64,000 nucleotides of DNA, from NCBI RefSeq assembly GCF_004114935.1, contig NZ_CP022221.1, positions 2,935,001-2,999,000 on the forward strand, given 5' to 3'. The translations under genes were made by a program, and so were the position numbers. Origin of the DNA: Bradyrhizobium zhanjiangense (GTDB taxonomy: Bacteria > Pseudomonadota > Alphaproteobacteria > Rhizobiales > Xanthobacteraceae). Shown one piece after another: positions 28,215 through 38,042 of the stretch (its first letter is position 1; every line of letters begins with the position of its first letter). The notes under the pieces were generated by a model. That model saw nothing but the letters and a program-made list of their open reading frames with translations. It was not told the DNA's origin and made no database searches.

Positions 28215-29291
28215 TTGTCTTCGATCTCCGGAATCGAATCCGTGCCTTCGAACCCGCTGGGAAACGCAGCCCAACTCAGTGTGGCCTTGCCTGTCCTGGC
28301 GGTGCTGCTCGCGTCGGCCATCTTCGCGGCGTTCGTGGCCTTGTACGGGCAGAACCCCGCCACAGTGTTCGGTCTGATCGTCCAGGGCGGCTTCGGTAGC
28401 AGCTTCGCCTGGCAGGATACCTTGTCGCGCGCCGCTCCTTTGGTCCTCGTGGGGCTCGCCGTTGCGATCCCCGCGCAAGCGGGGCTGGTGATTATCGGCG
28501 GCGAGGGGGCCTTGGTGCTCGGCGGGCTTGCAGGTGCCGTTGTGACGTTGCCGTTCGCGGGAGCGCACGCGCTTCCCATGCAACTCCTCATGTTGCTGGC
28601 CGGCGGCTTGATCGGAGGACTCTGGTTCGGTCTGGCGGGTGTGCTCCGTCAGTACCGTGGCGTGAACGAAACGATCTCCAGTCTGCTGCTGTCCTATATC
28701 GGAATCGCGATCTTTCATCATCTGACGGAAGGCCTGCTCCGGGATCCTGCAAGTCTCGACAAGCCATCGACCCACCCGGTTGAACCGTCCTACATGCTGC
28801 CCGTGATGCCCGGCGTCGGCGTTCACGCGGGGCTTGCCGTTAGCCTCTCGCTGGCCACCATCGCCCACGTCGTGCTCCGCTACACTCGGTGGGGCTTCGC
28901 GCTGCGGGTGGTCGGCGGAAGTGCCCGGGTCGCGAGGATGATTGGCCTTGCCGTAAATCGCTGGATCATCGGTGCCTCGGTGGTAGCAGGCGGTATGGCG
29001 GGCATCGCCGGCGCCATCGAGGTGGCGGCTGTGCAGGGGACGGCCAACTCCTCACTCATCGTCGGCTATGGCTATAGCGGAATCCTCGTCGCGTTTCTGG
29101 CGCGACACCAGCCGCTTGCGATTGTCGCTGTCGCGCTGTTGATCGGCGGCATGCAGGCAAGCGCCAGCCTGTTGCAACGGCGTCTCGGACTTCCCGATGC
29201 GACGATGCTGGTGTTTCAGGGTCTGATCTTCGTCTGCGTCCTCGTCGCGGATGCAATCGCGCAACAACTCCGAGAAACGACGCGGAGGTAA
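28215..29291 (+). CDS. BMP-type ABC transporter permease 1
   Basis: This 358-residue inner-membrane protein of the BPD_transp_2 type has about eight to ten segments (LALPVLAVLLASAIFAAFVA, APLVLVGLAVAIPAQAGLVI). The family glycine-rich region is IGGEGALVLGGLAGAVVTLP. It uses a TTG start at 28215 with AGGAGG five bases upstream, only nine bases after the binding-protein stop. It forms the channel together with the permease at 29296. Confidence 0.85.
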   Translation: MSSISGIESVPSNPLGNAAQLSVALPVLAVLLASAIFAAFVALYGQNPATVFGLIVQGGFGSSFAWQDTLSRAAPLVLVGLAVAIPAQAGLVIIGGEGALVLGGLAGAVVTLPFAGAHALPMQLLMLLAGGLIGGLWFGLAGVLRQYRGVNETISSLLLSYIGIAIFHHLTEGLLRDPASLDKPSTHPVEPSYMLPVMPGVGVHAGLAVSLSLATIAHVVLRYTRWGFALRVVGGSARVARMIGLAVNRWIIGASVVAGGMAGIAGAIEVAAVQGTANSSLIVGYGYSGILVAFLARHQPLAIVAVALLIGGMQASASLLQRRLGLPDATMLVFQGLIFVCVLVADAIAQQLRETTRR

Positions 29292-29295
29292 AGGC

Positions 29296-30222
29296 ATGGA
29301 CGGTACATCAATCGGCTGGCTTGCGCTGCCGCTCGCGATCCTGGGTGGGGCGATCCGTGTGTCGACACCCTTCATTTTCGTGAGCATCGGTGAGCTGATC
29401 ACCGAGAAATCGGGCCGTATCAATCTAGGCCTCGAAGGCACGCTGATGCTCGGTGCCATGGCGGGATACGCGATCTCCTACCTCTCCGGCTCGCCCTGGC
29501 TCGGCGTGCTTTCCGCGGGACTCGCCGGAATGGCCTTCGGGCTCCTGCATGGCCTGCTGTGCAGTGTGAAGCGCGTCAACGACACCGCGATCGGCATCAG
29601 CCTGATCGTGCTGGGTACGGGCCTCGCGTTCTTCCTGGGCAAACCCCTGATCGAGCCCAAGGCGCCGCCGCTTCCCTCGATCGCACTCGGATTCTGGTCG
29701 AGCGTACCGCGGATGCGAGCTGCGCTGGACGTCAACGCGCTGTTCTTCGTCGGAATTGCATTGGCTTTCGTGGTCTACGTCTTCCTGAACAGGACCGGCT
29801 GGGGGCTGATGCTGCGCACGGTGGGAGACAGCGAGGATGCGGCACGCGCGCTTGGGTTCCCTGTATTGCGGGTGCGCATCGTTGCGACCATGGCGGGCGG
29901 CATTCTCGCGGGCATCGGCGGCAGCTTCCTGTCGCTTTCGTATCCGGGGAGCTGGAGCGAAGGCCTGTCGAGTGGCCAAGGCATCATGGCGGTCGCGCTC
30001 GTCATCTTTGCCCGCTGGCGTTCGATCAATGCCCTCGGCGCATCGCTGCTGTTCGGCGGGGCGGGCGCTCTCGGTCCTGCGCTCCAGGGCATTGGGGTGA
30101 CCGGCTACTACTACCTGTTCAATGCGGCTCCCTACATTCTGACCCTTGCAATCATGGTTGCGTCGACGTCGCGGGCTGCTCCGTTCGCCGATGCGCCGGG
30201 CGAGCTCAAGCTCCACCGGTGA
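29296..30222 (+). CDS. BMP-type ABC transporter permease 2
   Basis: This 308-residue membrane protein of the same transporter class carries the pattern EKSGRINLGLEGTLMLGAMA early in the protein and several further segments (FFVGIALAFVVYVFLN, IVATMAGGILAGIGGSFLSL). ATG 29296 follows GGAGG with nine bases between. It begins four bases after the first permease ends, so the two are translated together as the two halves of the pore. Confidence 0.85.
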   Translation: MDGTSIGWLALPLAILGGAIRVSTPFIFVSIGELITEKSGRINLGLEGTLMLGAMAGYAISYLSGSPWLGVLSAGLAGMAFGLLHGLLCSVKRVNDTAIGISLIVLGTGLAFFLGKPLIEPKAPPLPSIALGFWSSVPRMRAALDVNALFFVGIALAFVVYVFLNRTGWGLMLRTVGDSEDAARALGFPVLRVRIVATMAGGILAGIGGSFLSLSYPGSWSEGLSSGQGIMAVALVIFARWRSINALGASLLFGGAGALGPALQGIGVTGYYYLFNAAPYILTLAIMVASTSRAAPFADAPGELKLHR

Positions 30223-30262
30223 GAAGCGCCGTGACGAGAATTCATCCTCGGAGGATAGTCCG

Positions 30263-31777
30263 ATGACCGCTCCGCAAGTCGAGCTCAGGAACATGACGAA
30301 GCGTTTCGGGGCGAACCTCGCCCTGAACAACGTATCGCTGCTGATCCGCTCGGGCACGGTCCATGCGCTGCTCGGGGAGAACGGCGCCGGCAAGAGCACG
30401 TTGGTCAAATGCCTGGTGGGCTTTTACCCTCCGGACGAGGGTCACATCCAGGTGGATGGGCGCGAGCACCGGCTAAACTCGCCGAAGGATGCCGATGCGC
30501 TCGGCATCGGCATGGTGTATCAGCATTTCACTCTCGTGCCGTCGATGACGGTGGCGCAGAATCTGGTCGTCAGCGGCGCGAGATTGCCGGCCTATATCAA
30601 CTGGCAAAGCGAGCTGAAGCGGCTGGGCGAAGTCACCAAGAAGCTTCCGTTTCAAGTGCCACTCGACGTGCGCGTCTCGCAGCTCTCTGCGGGCGAGAAG
30701 CAGAAGGCCGAGATCGTCAAGCAGCTCTATCTCGGGCGCAAGCTACTCATCCTGGACGAACCCACGTCGGTGCTGACGCCTGCCGAGGCCGATGAGGTGC
30801 TTGGCCATGTTCGCAGCCTGACACGGACGGGCGAACTCAGCGCGATCTTGATCAGCCACAAGTTTCACGAAGTCCGCCGATTCGCCGACGACGTGACGGT
30901 ATTGCGTCGAGGCGCGTCGGTGAGAACGGGCGCCGTCGCCGAATTGACTGATGACGCTCTGGCAGAAGCTATGATCGGAGAGCCCGTCAGCAAAATAGTG
31001 CAGCACGCGCCGAAATCACCGCCGACGTCCGATATTATCCTCTCCATCAGCGACCTCTGCGTGAACGGCGACAATGGTCTTCCCGCCGTGCAAGATCTCT
31101 CGCTCGAGGTGCGGGCAGGCGAGATTGTCGGGATTGCCGGGGTATCCGGAAATGGACAGTTGGAGTTGGTCGAGGCCCTGATGGGGCAGCGGGATCGCAG
31201 CGGTACGATGACCGTGTCCGGCTCGCCGTTCAACGGTACGCGACAGGAAATCGCTCGCCTCGGCGTCTATGGACTGCCGCAAGAGCCCCTGAAGAACGCC
31301 TGCATCGATCGCATGTCGCTGGCCGAGAACCTTGCCCTGCGTAATTTCGATCGGGTGCCGCTCTGCCGTGGTATCGCAATGAACTACGGCGCGCTCGCCC
31401 AGCAGGCCGAGAGGCTGGTCGCACAATTTCGTGTCAAGGCCCCTGGCCTGAACGCAAGCATGAGCGCGCTATCTGGTGGCAATGTTCAACGCGCTGTGCT
31501 GGCGCGAGAGCTCGCGCAAGACGTTCGATTGCTGGTCGCGTCGAATCCGACGTTCGGTCTTGATTTCGTTGCGTGCGAAGAAACGTACCGTCGGATCCTC
31601 GAGGCCCGGAACGGCGGAGCCGCAGTGCTGCTCATCTCGGAGGATCTCGACGAGTTGCTTGGCTTGGTCGACAGGGTCCTCGTCATGAGCGCGGGTCGCA
31701 TCGTCCATGAAGTGTCGGCCGAGGGCGCCGACAAGCGCGTGATCGGAAAATACATGGCGGGAATGAAAGCGGCCTGA
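30263..31777 (+). CDS. BMP-type ABC transporter ATPase, two nucleotide-binding domains
   Basis: This 504-residue protein has two ABC domains, as in RbsA/YufO-type importers. The first has Walker A GENGAGKST, signature LSAGEKQK and Walker B LLILDEPT. The second has a degenerate P-loop (GVSGNGQLELVEAL), signature LSGGNVQR, and SNPTFGLDF in place of Walker B, normal for the weak second site of this class. GGAGGATAGTCCG precedes the ATG. The product is a cytoplasmic energiser of the importer encoded just upstream. Confidence 0.9.
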   Translation: MTAPQVELRNMTKRFGANLALNNVSLLIRSGTVHALLGENGAGKSTLVKCLVGFYPPDEGHIQVDGREHRLNSPKDADALGIGMVYQHFTLVPSMTVAQNLVVSGARLPAYINWQSELKRLGEVTKKLPFQVPLDVRVSQLSAGEKQKAEIVKQLYLGRKLLILDEPTSVLTPAEADEVLGHVRSLTRTGELSAILISHKFHEVRRFADDVTVLRRGASVRTGAVAELTDDALAEAMIGEPVSKIVQHAPKSPPTSDIILSISDLCVNGDNGLPAVQDLSLEVRAGEIVGIAGVSGNGQLELVEALMGQRDRSGTMTVSGSPFNGTRQEIARLGVYGLPQEPLKNACIDRMSLAENLALRNFDRVPLCRGIAMNYGALAQQAERLVAQFRVKAPGLNASMSALSGGNVQRAVLARELAQDVRLLVASNPTFGLDFVACEETYRRILEARNGGAAVLLISEDLDELLGLVDRVLVMSAGRIVHEVSAEGADKRVIGKYMAGMKAA

Positions 31778-31820
31778 CTTGAAGGCGCGGGTCTGATCAG
31801 CAATCGAGAAGGAGACGTTC

Positions 31821-33320
31821 GTGGTCACGCAGATCAATCATTTCATCAATGGCAAGCAGGTCCCCGGTGGCACCGAACGCAGCTTGCCGGTCTTCAACCC
31901 CGCAACGGGCGAGCAGACGGGCCGTGTTGTGGCCGCCAACGGGGCGGTGGTGGCGGACGCGGTATCCGCCGCCAGCAGGGCAGCGCAGGGGTGGGCCGAC
32001 ATGACGCCTCTGCGGCGCGCGCGCATCCTCAATCGCTTTCTACGGATCCTCGAGGATCGTGCAAGTCAGCTTGCTGACGTGATCGTCTCCGAGCATGGCA
32101 AGGTTCACTCCGACGCTCTCGGGGAAGTTCAGCGCGGAATGGAGGTAGTCGAGTTTGCCACGGCCGCTCCGCAGCTCCTCAAGGGCGAACTCACCGAGAA
32201 TGTCGGTACCCGCGTCGACAGCTATTCTACGCGCCAGCCGCTCGGCGTGGTCGCCGGAATCACGCCCTTCAATTTCCCGGTCATGGTTCCGATGTGGATG
32301 TTTCCGGTCGCCCTCGCCTGCGGAAATGCGTTCATTCTGAAGCCATCTGAGCGCGACCCGTCGGCGTCGCTCATCATGGCGGAGTGGCTAAAGGAAGCCG
32401 GTCTGCCGGACGGTGTGTTCAACGTAGTGCAAGGCGACAAGGAAGCTGTCGATGCGCTGTTGCATCACCCGGATATTTCGGCGATCAGCTTCGTAGGCTC
32501 CACACCGATCGCGCAGTACATTTATTCGACGGCCGCGAACGCCGGAAAGCGCTGCCAGGCGCTCGGTGGCGCCAAGAACCACATGATCGTGATGCCCGAT
32601 GCCGACATGGAACAGGCGGTCGATGCGCTGATGGGGGCAGCCTACGGCTCCGCCGGAGAACGCTGCATGGCGATCTCGGTTGCCGTGCCGGTCGGCGAGG
32701 GGACGGCAGACAAGCTGATCTCGGCGCTCGAACCCAAGGTCCGAGGCCTGAAGGTCGGGCCGGGTACCGACCGCGAAGCGGAGATGGGGCCTCTCGTCAC
32801 GAAGCAGCACCTGGAGAAGGTCCGGAGCTACATCGATTTCGGCATCGCCGAGGGCGCAAAGTTGCTGGTCGACGGACGTAAGTTCAGGATGCAGGGTTAT
32901 GAGAATGGTTTCTTCGTGGGCGGAACCCTTTTCGATCATGTCAAGCCGGACATGAAGATCTACAAGGAAGAGATCTTCGGACCTGTGTTGTCGGTCGTTC
33001 GGGCGCCGGATTACGCGACAGCCGCGCGCCTGGTCAATGAACACGAATTCGGCAATGGCACTTCCATCTTCACACGGGATGGCGATGCCGCGCGTGAATT
33101 CGCCCATCAGATCAAAGTCGGAATGGTCGGCATCAACGTTCCAATCCCGGTGCCGATGGCCTTCCACTCTTTCGGTGGATGGAAGGCGTCGATTTTCGGC
33201 GACCACCACATGCACGGCCCGGAAGGCGTTCGCTTCAACACCCGAATGAAGACGGTCACCAGCCGCTGGCCAACCGGAATACGAGCCGGTGCCGAGTTCG
33301 TCATGCCGACAATGTCATAG
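31821..33320 (+). CDS. mmsA: CoA-acylating methylmalonate-semialdehyde dehydrogenase
   Basis: This 499-residue enzyme of the aldehyde dehydrogenase superfamily is closest in pattern to MmsA, which converts methylmalonate or malonate semialdehyde with CoA and NAD to propionyl- or acetyl-CoA. Visible are [33 protein letters not shown] (NAD site), [10 protein letters not shown] with the catalytic Cys, and [18 protein letters not shown] near the end. The GTG start follows AAGGAG. It closes the lyase-transporter operon 43 bases after the ATPase and probably feeds the end product to central metabolism. A strong terminator follows at 33361. Confidence 0.85.
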   Translation: MVTQINHFINGKQVPGGTERSLPVFNPATGEQTGRVVAANGAVVADAVSAASRAAQGWADMTPLRRARILNRFLRILEDRASQLADVIVSEHGKVHSDALGEVQRGMEVVEFATAAPQLLKGELTENVGTRVDSYSTRQPLGVVAGITPFNFPVMVPMWMFPVALACGNAFILKPSERDPSASLIMAEWLKEAGLPDGVFNVVQGDKEAVDALLHHPDISAISFVGSTPIAQYIYSTAANAGKRCQALGGAKNHMIVMPDADMEQAVDALMGAAYGSAGERCMAISVAVPVGEGTADKLISALEPKVRGLKVGPGTDREAEMGPLVTKQHLEKVRSYIDFGIAEGAKLLVDGRKFRMQGYENGFFVGGTLFDHVKPDMKIYKEEIFGPVLSVVRAPDYATAARLVNEHEFGNGTSIFTRDGDAAREFAHQIKVGMVGINVPIPVPMAFHSFGGWKASIFGDHHMHGPEGVRFNTRMKTVTSRWPTGIRAGAEFVMPTMS

Positions 33321-33360
33321 CAGTCCATCGAGTCGTCTGTATCTCGTTTCCTCCCTCACT

Positions 33361-33388
33361 GCGAGGGCCTCAGGCCCTCGCTTCTTTT
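33361..33388 (+). terminator. Rho-independent terminator of the lyase-transporter-mmsA operon
   Basis: GCGAGGGCCT and AGGCCCTCGC form a perfect 10-bp GC-rich stem (in practice nine pairs with a tri-loop), followed directly by TTCTTTT. It lies 41 bases after the mmsA stop. Confidence 0.85.
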
Positions 33389-34147
33389 CAGGCGACTTCA
33401 TCCGCCACAAGACCCCTTCATTGCTCGTACGGGTTGCTCGTCGCCGCAACGGCGCAAAATCTCCGCAAGCTCAGCAAAGCTAATCCCGCTGCTAGCTAGG
33501 CCGCCCATCGTCACGTGACCGTGTCCGCTGCCTTGCGGAGCCGAGACGGCATTAGCCGCCCAAATCGCATTTTGGTCTTGGCGTCTACTAACGACCAGTC
33601 CTCGATTTTGGCTCGTTCATGGTCGCACCGGGATTTGCCGAATTGGGCGTCCTTGACGAACCCGCACCCTGACCACTGGTGGCAGCTGGCGAATCGCTCT
33701 GACCGCCGCCTCCGGCCGCCGGCGCCTGCGGCTCGATCTAATCTGTTTAACGCGCAGACGAACCAGGTCGAATATAATTATCTGTCGCGATTGCCGGGTG
33801 AGCCGATCGAGGGCGCCGCTGATCGCCATGTGCGAGCCGACGATTGATCTTACCGACGAGATTCACCCACGGCGGACTTGCACGACCTCGTTCAGCGCGC
33901 TGCTCTCGCCTTCATCAAAACGAAGAGGTGGGAGCCCGCGGCGGTCAGCGAAAGGACGCGGTTCACTTTGGCAGGACGGCTTTAGAGTGGTCAAAGCCCG
34001 CTTTTCCGGAGGTGACTGACCCGAACAAAGCAGACACGGGGCGACATAAGCTAAGTTCAGCCACGGACCAAAGCCAGCCGTACCCGCTTGGGCGGCTTCC
34101 GCTCGAAGCAGAACACAGCTTGGGTATCTTGGGCCCGCATCAATCTG
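33389..34147. other. Stretch without recognisable gene
   Basis: Two overlapping frames of about 100 codons exist on the plus strand (33515-33847 and 33844-34167), without family similarity, signal peptide or good ribosome sites. I regard them as non-coding or decayed. Confidence 0.4.
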
Positions 34148-35404
34148 CTATCGTCGCGCGCGCATGATGGCTAAATTGACCGTTGCCCGCATCGGCTGCG
34201 GTACCCCATACATGCACGAGCGCCAGAGCCACTCGACAGGACCGAACCGATAGCGGCGCAGCCACCACGCGCTGAACACCACCTGCGCGAGATACACGAA
34301 AATGCCGATCGCCAGTGTCGCGGCCACGCCGAGGCGGCCAAATTGGCCTAGACCATAACCGTAGAAGATCCAGCCGCAGATCACCGATTGCGCCAGATAG
34401 TTGGTGAGCGCCATGCGGCCAAGCGGCGCGGCCCAGCCCAGCATCCTCCGCCAGCCCGAGAGGTTCACAGCCGCGATGACTGCGGCCGCATAACCCAGGG
34501 CCAACACGACCGCCCCCAGCTGTTCCACCGGAAAATGCGCGCGCCCGAGCGACGGCCAATCGAAGAGCTCTTGTCCTGCTGCCGCGAGACTCAATCCGCC
34601 GCCGAGAAGAATGCCAACGGTTGCGACGACGAACAGCAGGCGCCGGTTCGCCGAAGCCCGACGCAAAACCCCGCTGCGCCACACGAAGGCGCCGATCAGG
34701 AACAGCGCGACAGTGCACGGAAAGGCCATGACGTGCAGCGGAAAAATCGCCGGCACCTCGCGGATCCGGAACGCGAGCACATCGAAAAATCCACCCGTGC
34801 CGTAGGCACGCGTCGCGTCCGCGGCAAGAGCGCCGGCTGCACCCGGCAGCGGCACGATCGGCGGTAACAGCAGCATGGTCACGTAGAGCCCCAGGAGCAG
34901 CAGGGCTGCACCCGCCATGAGCCACCGCGCGCCGCCGAGGAAGGGCAGCACCACGAAGCCCGCCAGCGCATATTCGACGAGAATGTCGCCGTCCCAGATC
35001 AAATAGAGATGCACTAGGCCAATCGCCAGCAACACCACCAGCCTGCGCACGAGCAAGATCATGCGCTGTGCATTGCCGGCAAGCCGCTCGAATTGGATGG
35101 CGAGGCCGACGCCGAACAGCAGCGAGAACAGCGCAACCGCCTTGGAGCCGACGGCGACCGTCAGCACAGCCGCGGCCGCTCGGTCGAGCGACCCCGCCGG
35201 CTCCGCGTTCAGCAAGGACGGCGCGAAGATGGAGACCCGAAATGCGATCACGATGTTCATGGCGAGCACGCCGAACAGGGCCAGGCCCCGCAGCACGTCA
35301 ATCGCGTCGAGCCGCTCCGACGGGCTCATAGGCTTTGGAGGCGCGACGCTCGCCGGCGCGGTGCGCGAGCCGATGTTTCCGCCGGTCATTGCAGGACTCC
35401 CCAT
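34148..35404 (-). CDS. DUF418 (YeiB-like) membrane protein
   Basis: This 418-residue inner-membrane protein has about nine hydrophobic segments. The DUF418 pattern is seen in DAIDVLRGLALFGVLAMNI near residue 33 and in the C-terminal domain (YLAQSVICGWIFYGYGLGQF, AWWLRRYRFGPVEWLWR). Family members are proposed transporters or acyltransferase-like proteins, with no settled function. The ATG at 35404 has GAGT-type purines only; internal starts near residue 6 or 26 are possible. The gene stands alone. Confidence 0.8.
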   Translation of the reverse strand: MGSPAMTGGNIGSRTAPASVAPPKPMSPSERLDAIDVLRGLALFGVLAMNIVIAFRVSIFAPSLLNAEPAGSLDRAAAAVLTVAVGSKAVALFSLLFGVGLAIQFERLAGNAQRMILLVRRLVVLLAIGLVHLYLIWDGDILVEYALAGFVVLPFLGGARWLMAGAALLLLGLYVTMLLLPPIVPLPGAAGALAADATRAYGTGGFFDVLAFRIREVPAIFPLHVMAFPCTVALFLIGAFVWRSGVLRRASANRRLLFVVATVGILLGGGLSLAAAGQELFDWPSLGRAHFPVEQLGAVVLALGYAAAVIAAVNLSGWRRMLGWAAPLGRMALTNYLAQSVICGWIFYGYGLGQFGRLGVAATLAIGIFVYLAQVVFSAWWLRRYRFGPVEWLWRSCMYGVPQPMRATVNLAIMRARR

Positions 35405-36059
35405 TTCCGATGGAGAGATTTAGAATGCCGCCTCGTGCCGCATCAAACTACCTGAATTGGGGGGCTGAATCGAACCGTGACAAATTGATTCACTTCCAAT
35501 GCGCGAGGAATTAAACATGAACTTGGATCGGCGGAATTTCTCCAATGGCTCAACTTGATCTCGCGGTATTGCCGCGGGTGTTATTTCGGTACCATTCGAT
35601 AACAGACGAGACCATAAAACGCGAAATCTCTGCTATTATGGAGCAGTATCTATGGTTTCCGAATTTCAGCGTTTGACGATCCGATGGAAGGATTCTTCCA
35701 ACCAGATGTTCCGAAGTTTATCGACACCAGGGTGGACTAAGGGTGTTCTCCGCAGCAATCCAAAAATTGGAATTTATTGCTTTAGCGCACCAACGACGAC
35801 GACCTAATGTGGGCAGCATTACGCTATCAACTATTCTGGGATTTGCGTCGCATACTTGGCGGAACGCTTGATCGTCGGGACTCTTGATGACGTTCATCTT
35901 GTGCGACTTGCATATGGCAATGCACCTCCTCCCATATTACGCTCTGAGATGTATGATGGAAGGTCGGCCGCCATCAAGATCTTCTCTCACGAAGATCTAG
36001 TTGGGCATACGAGCGCGCATGGCGGTTGTTGGGTCCGCACCACCGTCGTGAAATAGGTG
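35405..36059. other. AT-richer intergenic stretch
   Basis: The base composition is visibly richer in A and T than the neighbours. One 66-codon frame (35856-36056) is not recognised and runs into the IS3-type left end. No nod box or other regulatory consensus was found. Confidence 0.4.
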
Positions 36060-36380
36060 TGACCTGCCACTGAGTATTTCCTCCAGAAGGAGTTAGAGTC
36101 CGGCCCGAAGAAGGACGGACAGATGAAGCGAGCAAGGTTCACAGAAGAGCAGATTATTGCGGTATTGAAGGAGCATGAGATTGGGGCCAAGACGGCTGAC
36201 CTTGCTGGCAAGCATGGGATCTTCCAGACGACGATCTATAATTGGAAGGCCAAATTCGGCGGCTTGGATGTCTCTGAGGCCAAGTGGTTAAAGGCGCTGG
36301 AAGAGAAGAACGCGAAGCTGAAGAAGCTTCTGGCGGAGCAGATGTTCGACGCGGGCGCCCTTCGCGAGCTGCTTTCAAAA
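36060..36380 (+). mobile_element. IS3-family (IS407-type) element, left end and OrfA
   Basis: The sequence from TGACCTGCC at 36060 resembles an IS407-type left end. OrfA starts at 36123 (MKRARFTEEQIIAVLKEHEI), with a helix-turn-helix (LAGKHGIFQTTIYNWKAKFG) and a leucine-zipper-like tail (EEKNAKLKKLLAEQ). Similarity ends after LRELLSK at about 36375, where OrfA normally ends in KKW. The whole OrfB integrase is absent. The 245 bases up to the next IS remnant hold nothing recognisable. Confidence 0.75.
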
Positions 36381-36625
36381 AATGTATGGTCCGCCCCGTC
36401 CGTGCAAGGGTTCGTAACAGCAAAAAGACGCTTCCAGTTGCATAAATGTATCCGGCCTCTCGCGAGTGGACTGCTGTTGCAGCTAAGGCCATGATGAGAT
36501 CCGCGCACGCCGTTCCCAATAAATGGTTGGGACGCGAAGCCCGCCTTTTTGCACTGGGCTTACGGCATGTTGATCCACTGTTTCGTCATCACTGTTCCCG
36601 AGCCTTGCAATCGAAGCCAGGAGCG

Positions 36626-37590
36626 TCAGGTGAAAGCAGGATCTCTGCGTTCGTAGAGAGCTCCAGGCTTGTTCAAGACCACCCAGACAATGCGGGCCAT
36701 CTTAGCGGCTAGAACGACAACGGCCTTCGGATTCATCCGAGCTGGAGCGCGTCAAGCCAGCTTCCTAGGCGATCACGCGTCCGATCCAAATGCCGGAAGC
36801 AGGATCGCGCCATGCACTAGAAGCTTTCTCACATAACGGTTGCCGGGTTTGCTGACGCCAAGCAACGTCTGTTTTCCGCCGGTCGAGTATTGCCTGGGCA
36901 CTAACCCCAGCCAGGGCAGCAGGGTCGCGGGCCTTGCGAAACTGCAGCCTATCACCGATCGCGGCAAGTAGAGCGGTCGCACCCAATGCGCCGATGCCGG
37001 GGATTGACATCAGCCGGCGTGTGACGTCCTCTCGATCGGCGACCGCTTCGATCTCCTCTGTCACTTCGCGGATCCGTTCTTCGAGGCGGCGGAGATCGGC
37101 GAAGAGATCGCCGACCAGGCGATGCATCACTGGTGACAAATCGTTTCCTTCGTCATTCAATGCGCGCGGCAACTCGAATTTGAATATTCCGGCACCCTGA
37201 CGCAAAGTACACCGTACTCGAGGCAGAAAGCCGGCATCTGATTGATCAGGGTGTCCTCGAGCCAACCATCTGGTCACGGATTCGATGCAGGGCTTGAAGA
37301 TCGACCTGGTCCTCCTCCTTCACGGCGACGAAGCGCATCGTCGGTCGCGTTGCGGCCTCAGCGATCGCCTCGGCGTCGATGATGTCGTTCTTGTTTGACT
37401 TCACGTAGGGCTTCACGAATTGCGCGGGGATCAAGCGTACCTTGTGACCAAGTGGCTGTATCTTCCGGGCGAGCCACTGTGAACCGGCGCAGAATTCCAT
37501 GCCAACGATGCTTGCTTGTGCGCGAGCAAAGAACTGAAGAAGAGCGTCACGTCGAAAGCGAACTTTCTGAACAGGTGTGCCGTCGCAGCG
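36626..37590 (-). mobile_element. IS110-family transposase, frameshifted remnant
   Basis: The minus strand gives, in changing frames, GMEFCAGSQWLARKIQPLGH and KPYVKSNKNDIIDAEAIAEA (DEDD domain), QGAGIFKFELPRALNDEGND, REDVTRRLMSIPGIGALGAT (transposase_20 domain), QYSTGGKQTLLGVSKPGNRY, and finally AAKMARIVWVVLNKPGALYE ending in TGA at 36626. At least four frame changes and a shortened serine region show decay. It is a different copy and subtype from the element at 827. Confidence 0.8.
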
Positions 37591-38042
37591 GCGCCTAGAC
37601 TGTAAAGCGTTACGGCTTCCCTGTCACTAGGGCTAGTGCCTGCTCCTTCGACAAGATAAAAGCACCATCGTCTGTTCTGACCATACGATCCCGTTTTCGA
37701 GCCATTCGCGCGTCGTCGGGTTGTGTAATCAAACACACGCATCGCAAAACAAAACGCTTCGGCGACTTGCTGCGCTGTCGGTTTCCGTTTCGCCACTCGC
37801 AGGTGCGCTAGGGGATGAGCCCTTAGTGGCGTGACTTGTCGTCTTAACATCCTGCCCGTTTCCTTAGTCGGCTCACCCTCACGCACTGCACAGCCGCGCA
37901 TTCTATCGATGTGAGAAGCACTTTGCCCTAGGACACCCTGCCGGTCCTCGCTTTGGTCGTGGAGGTCCACTATCTACAAGATAATTGGGTTTCCTGTGTA
38001 TTGTGGTCTGACGTCCAAATCGGTCCCCTGACCGGGATGTAG
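37591..38042. other. Stretch without recognisable gene
   Basis: A minus-strand frame continues through 37970-37600 (KPTAQQVAEAFCFAMRVFDY in its middle). It has no family similarity, and it merges with the IS110 remnant in another frame. It could be a short decayed gene. Confidence 0.35.

Noticed and set aside
29425..30408. 327-codon minus-strand frame opposite the second BMP permease
   Set aside because: Antisense shadow of an intact permease and ATPase gene.
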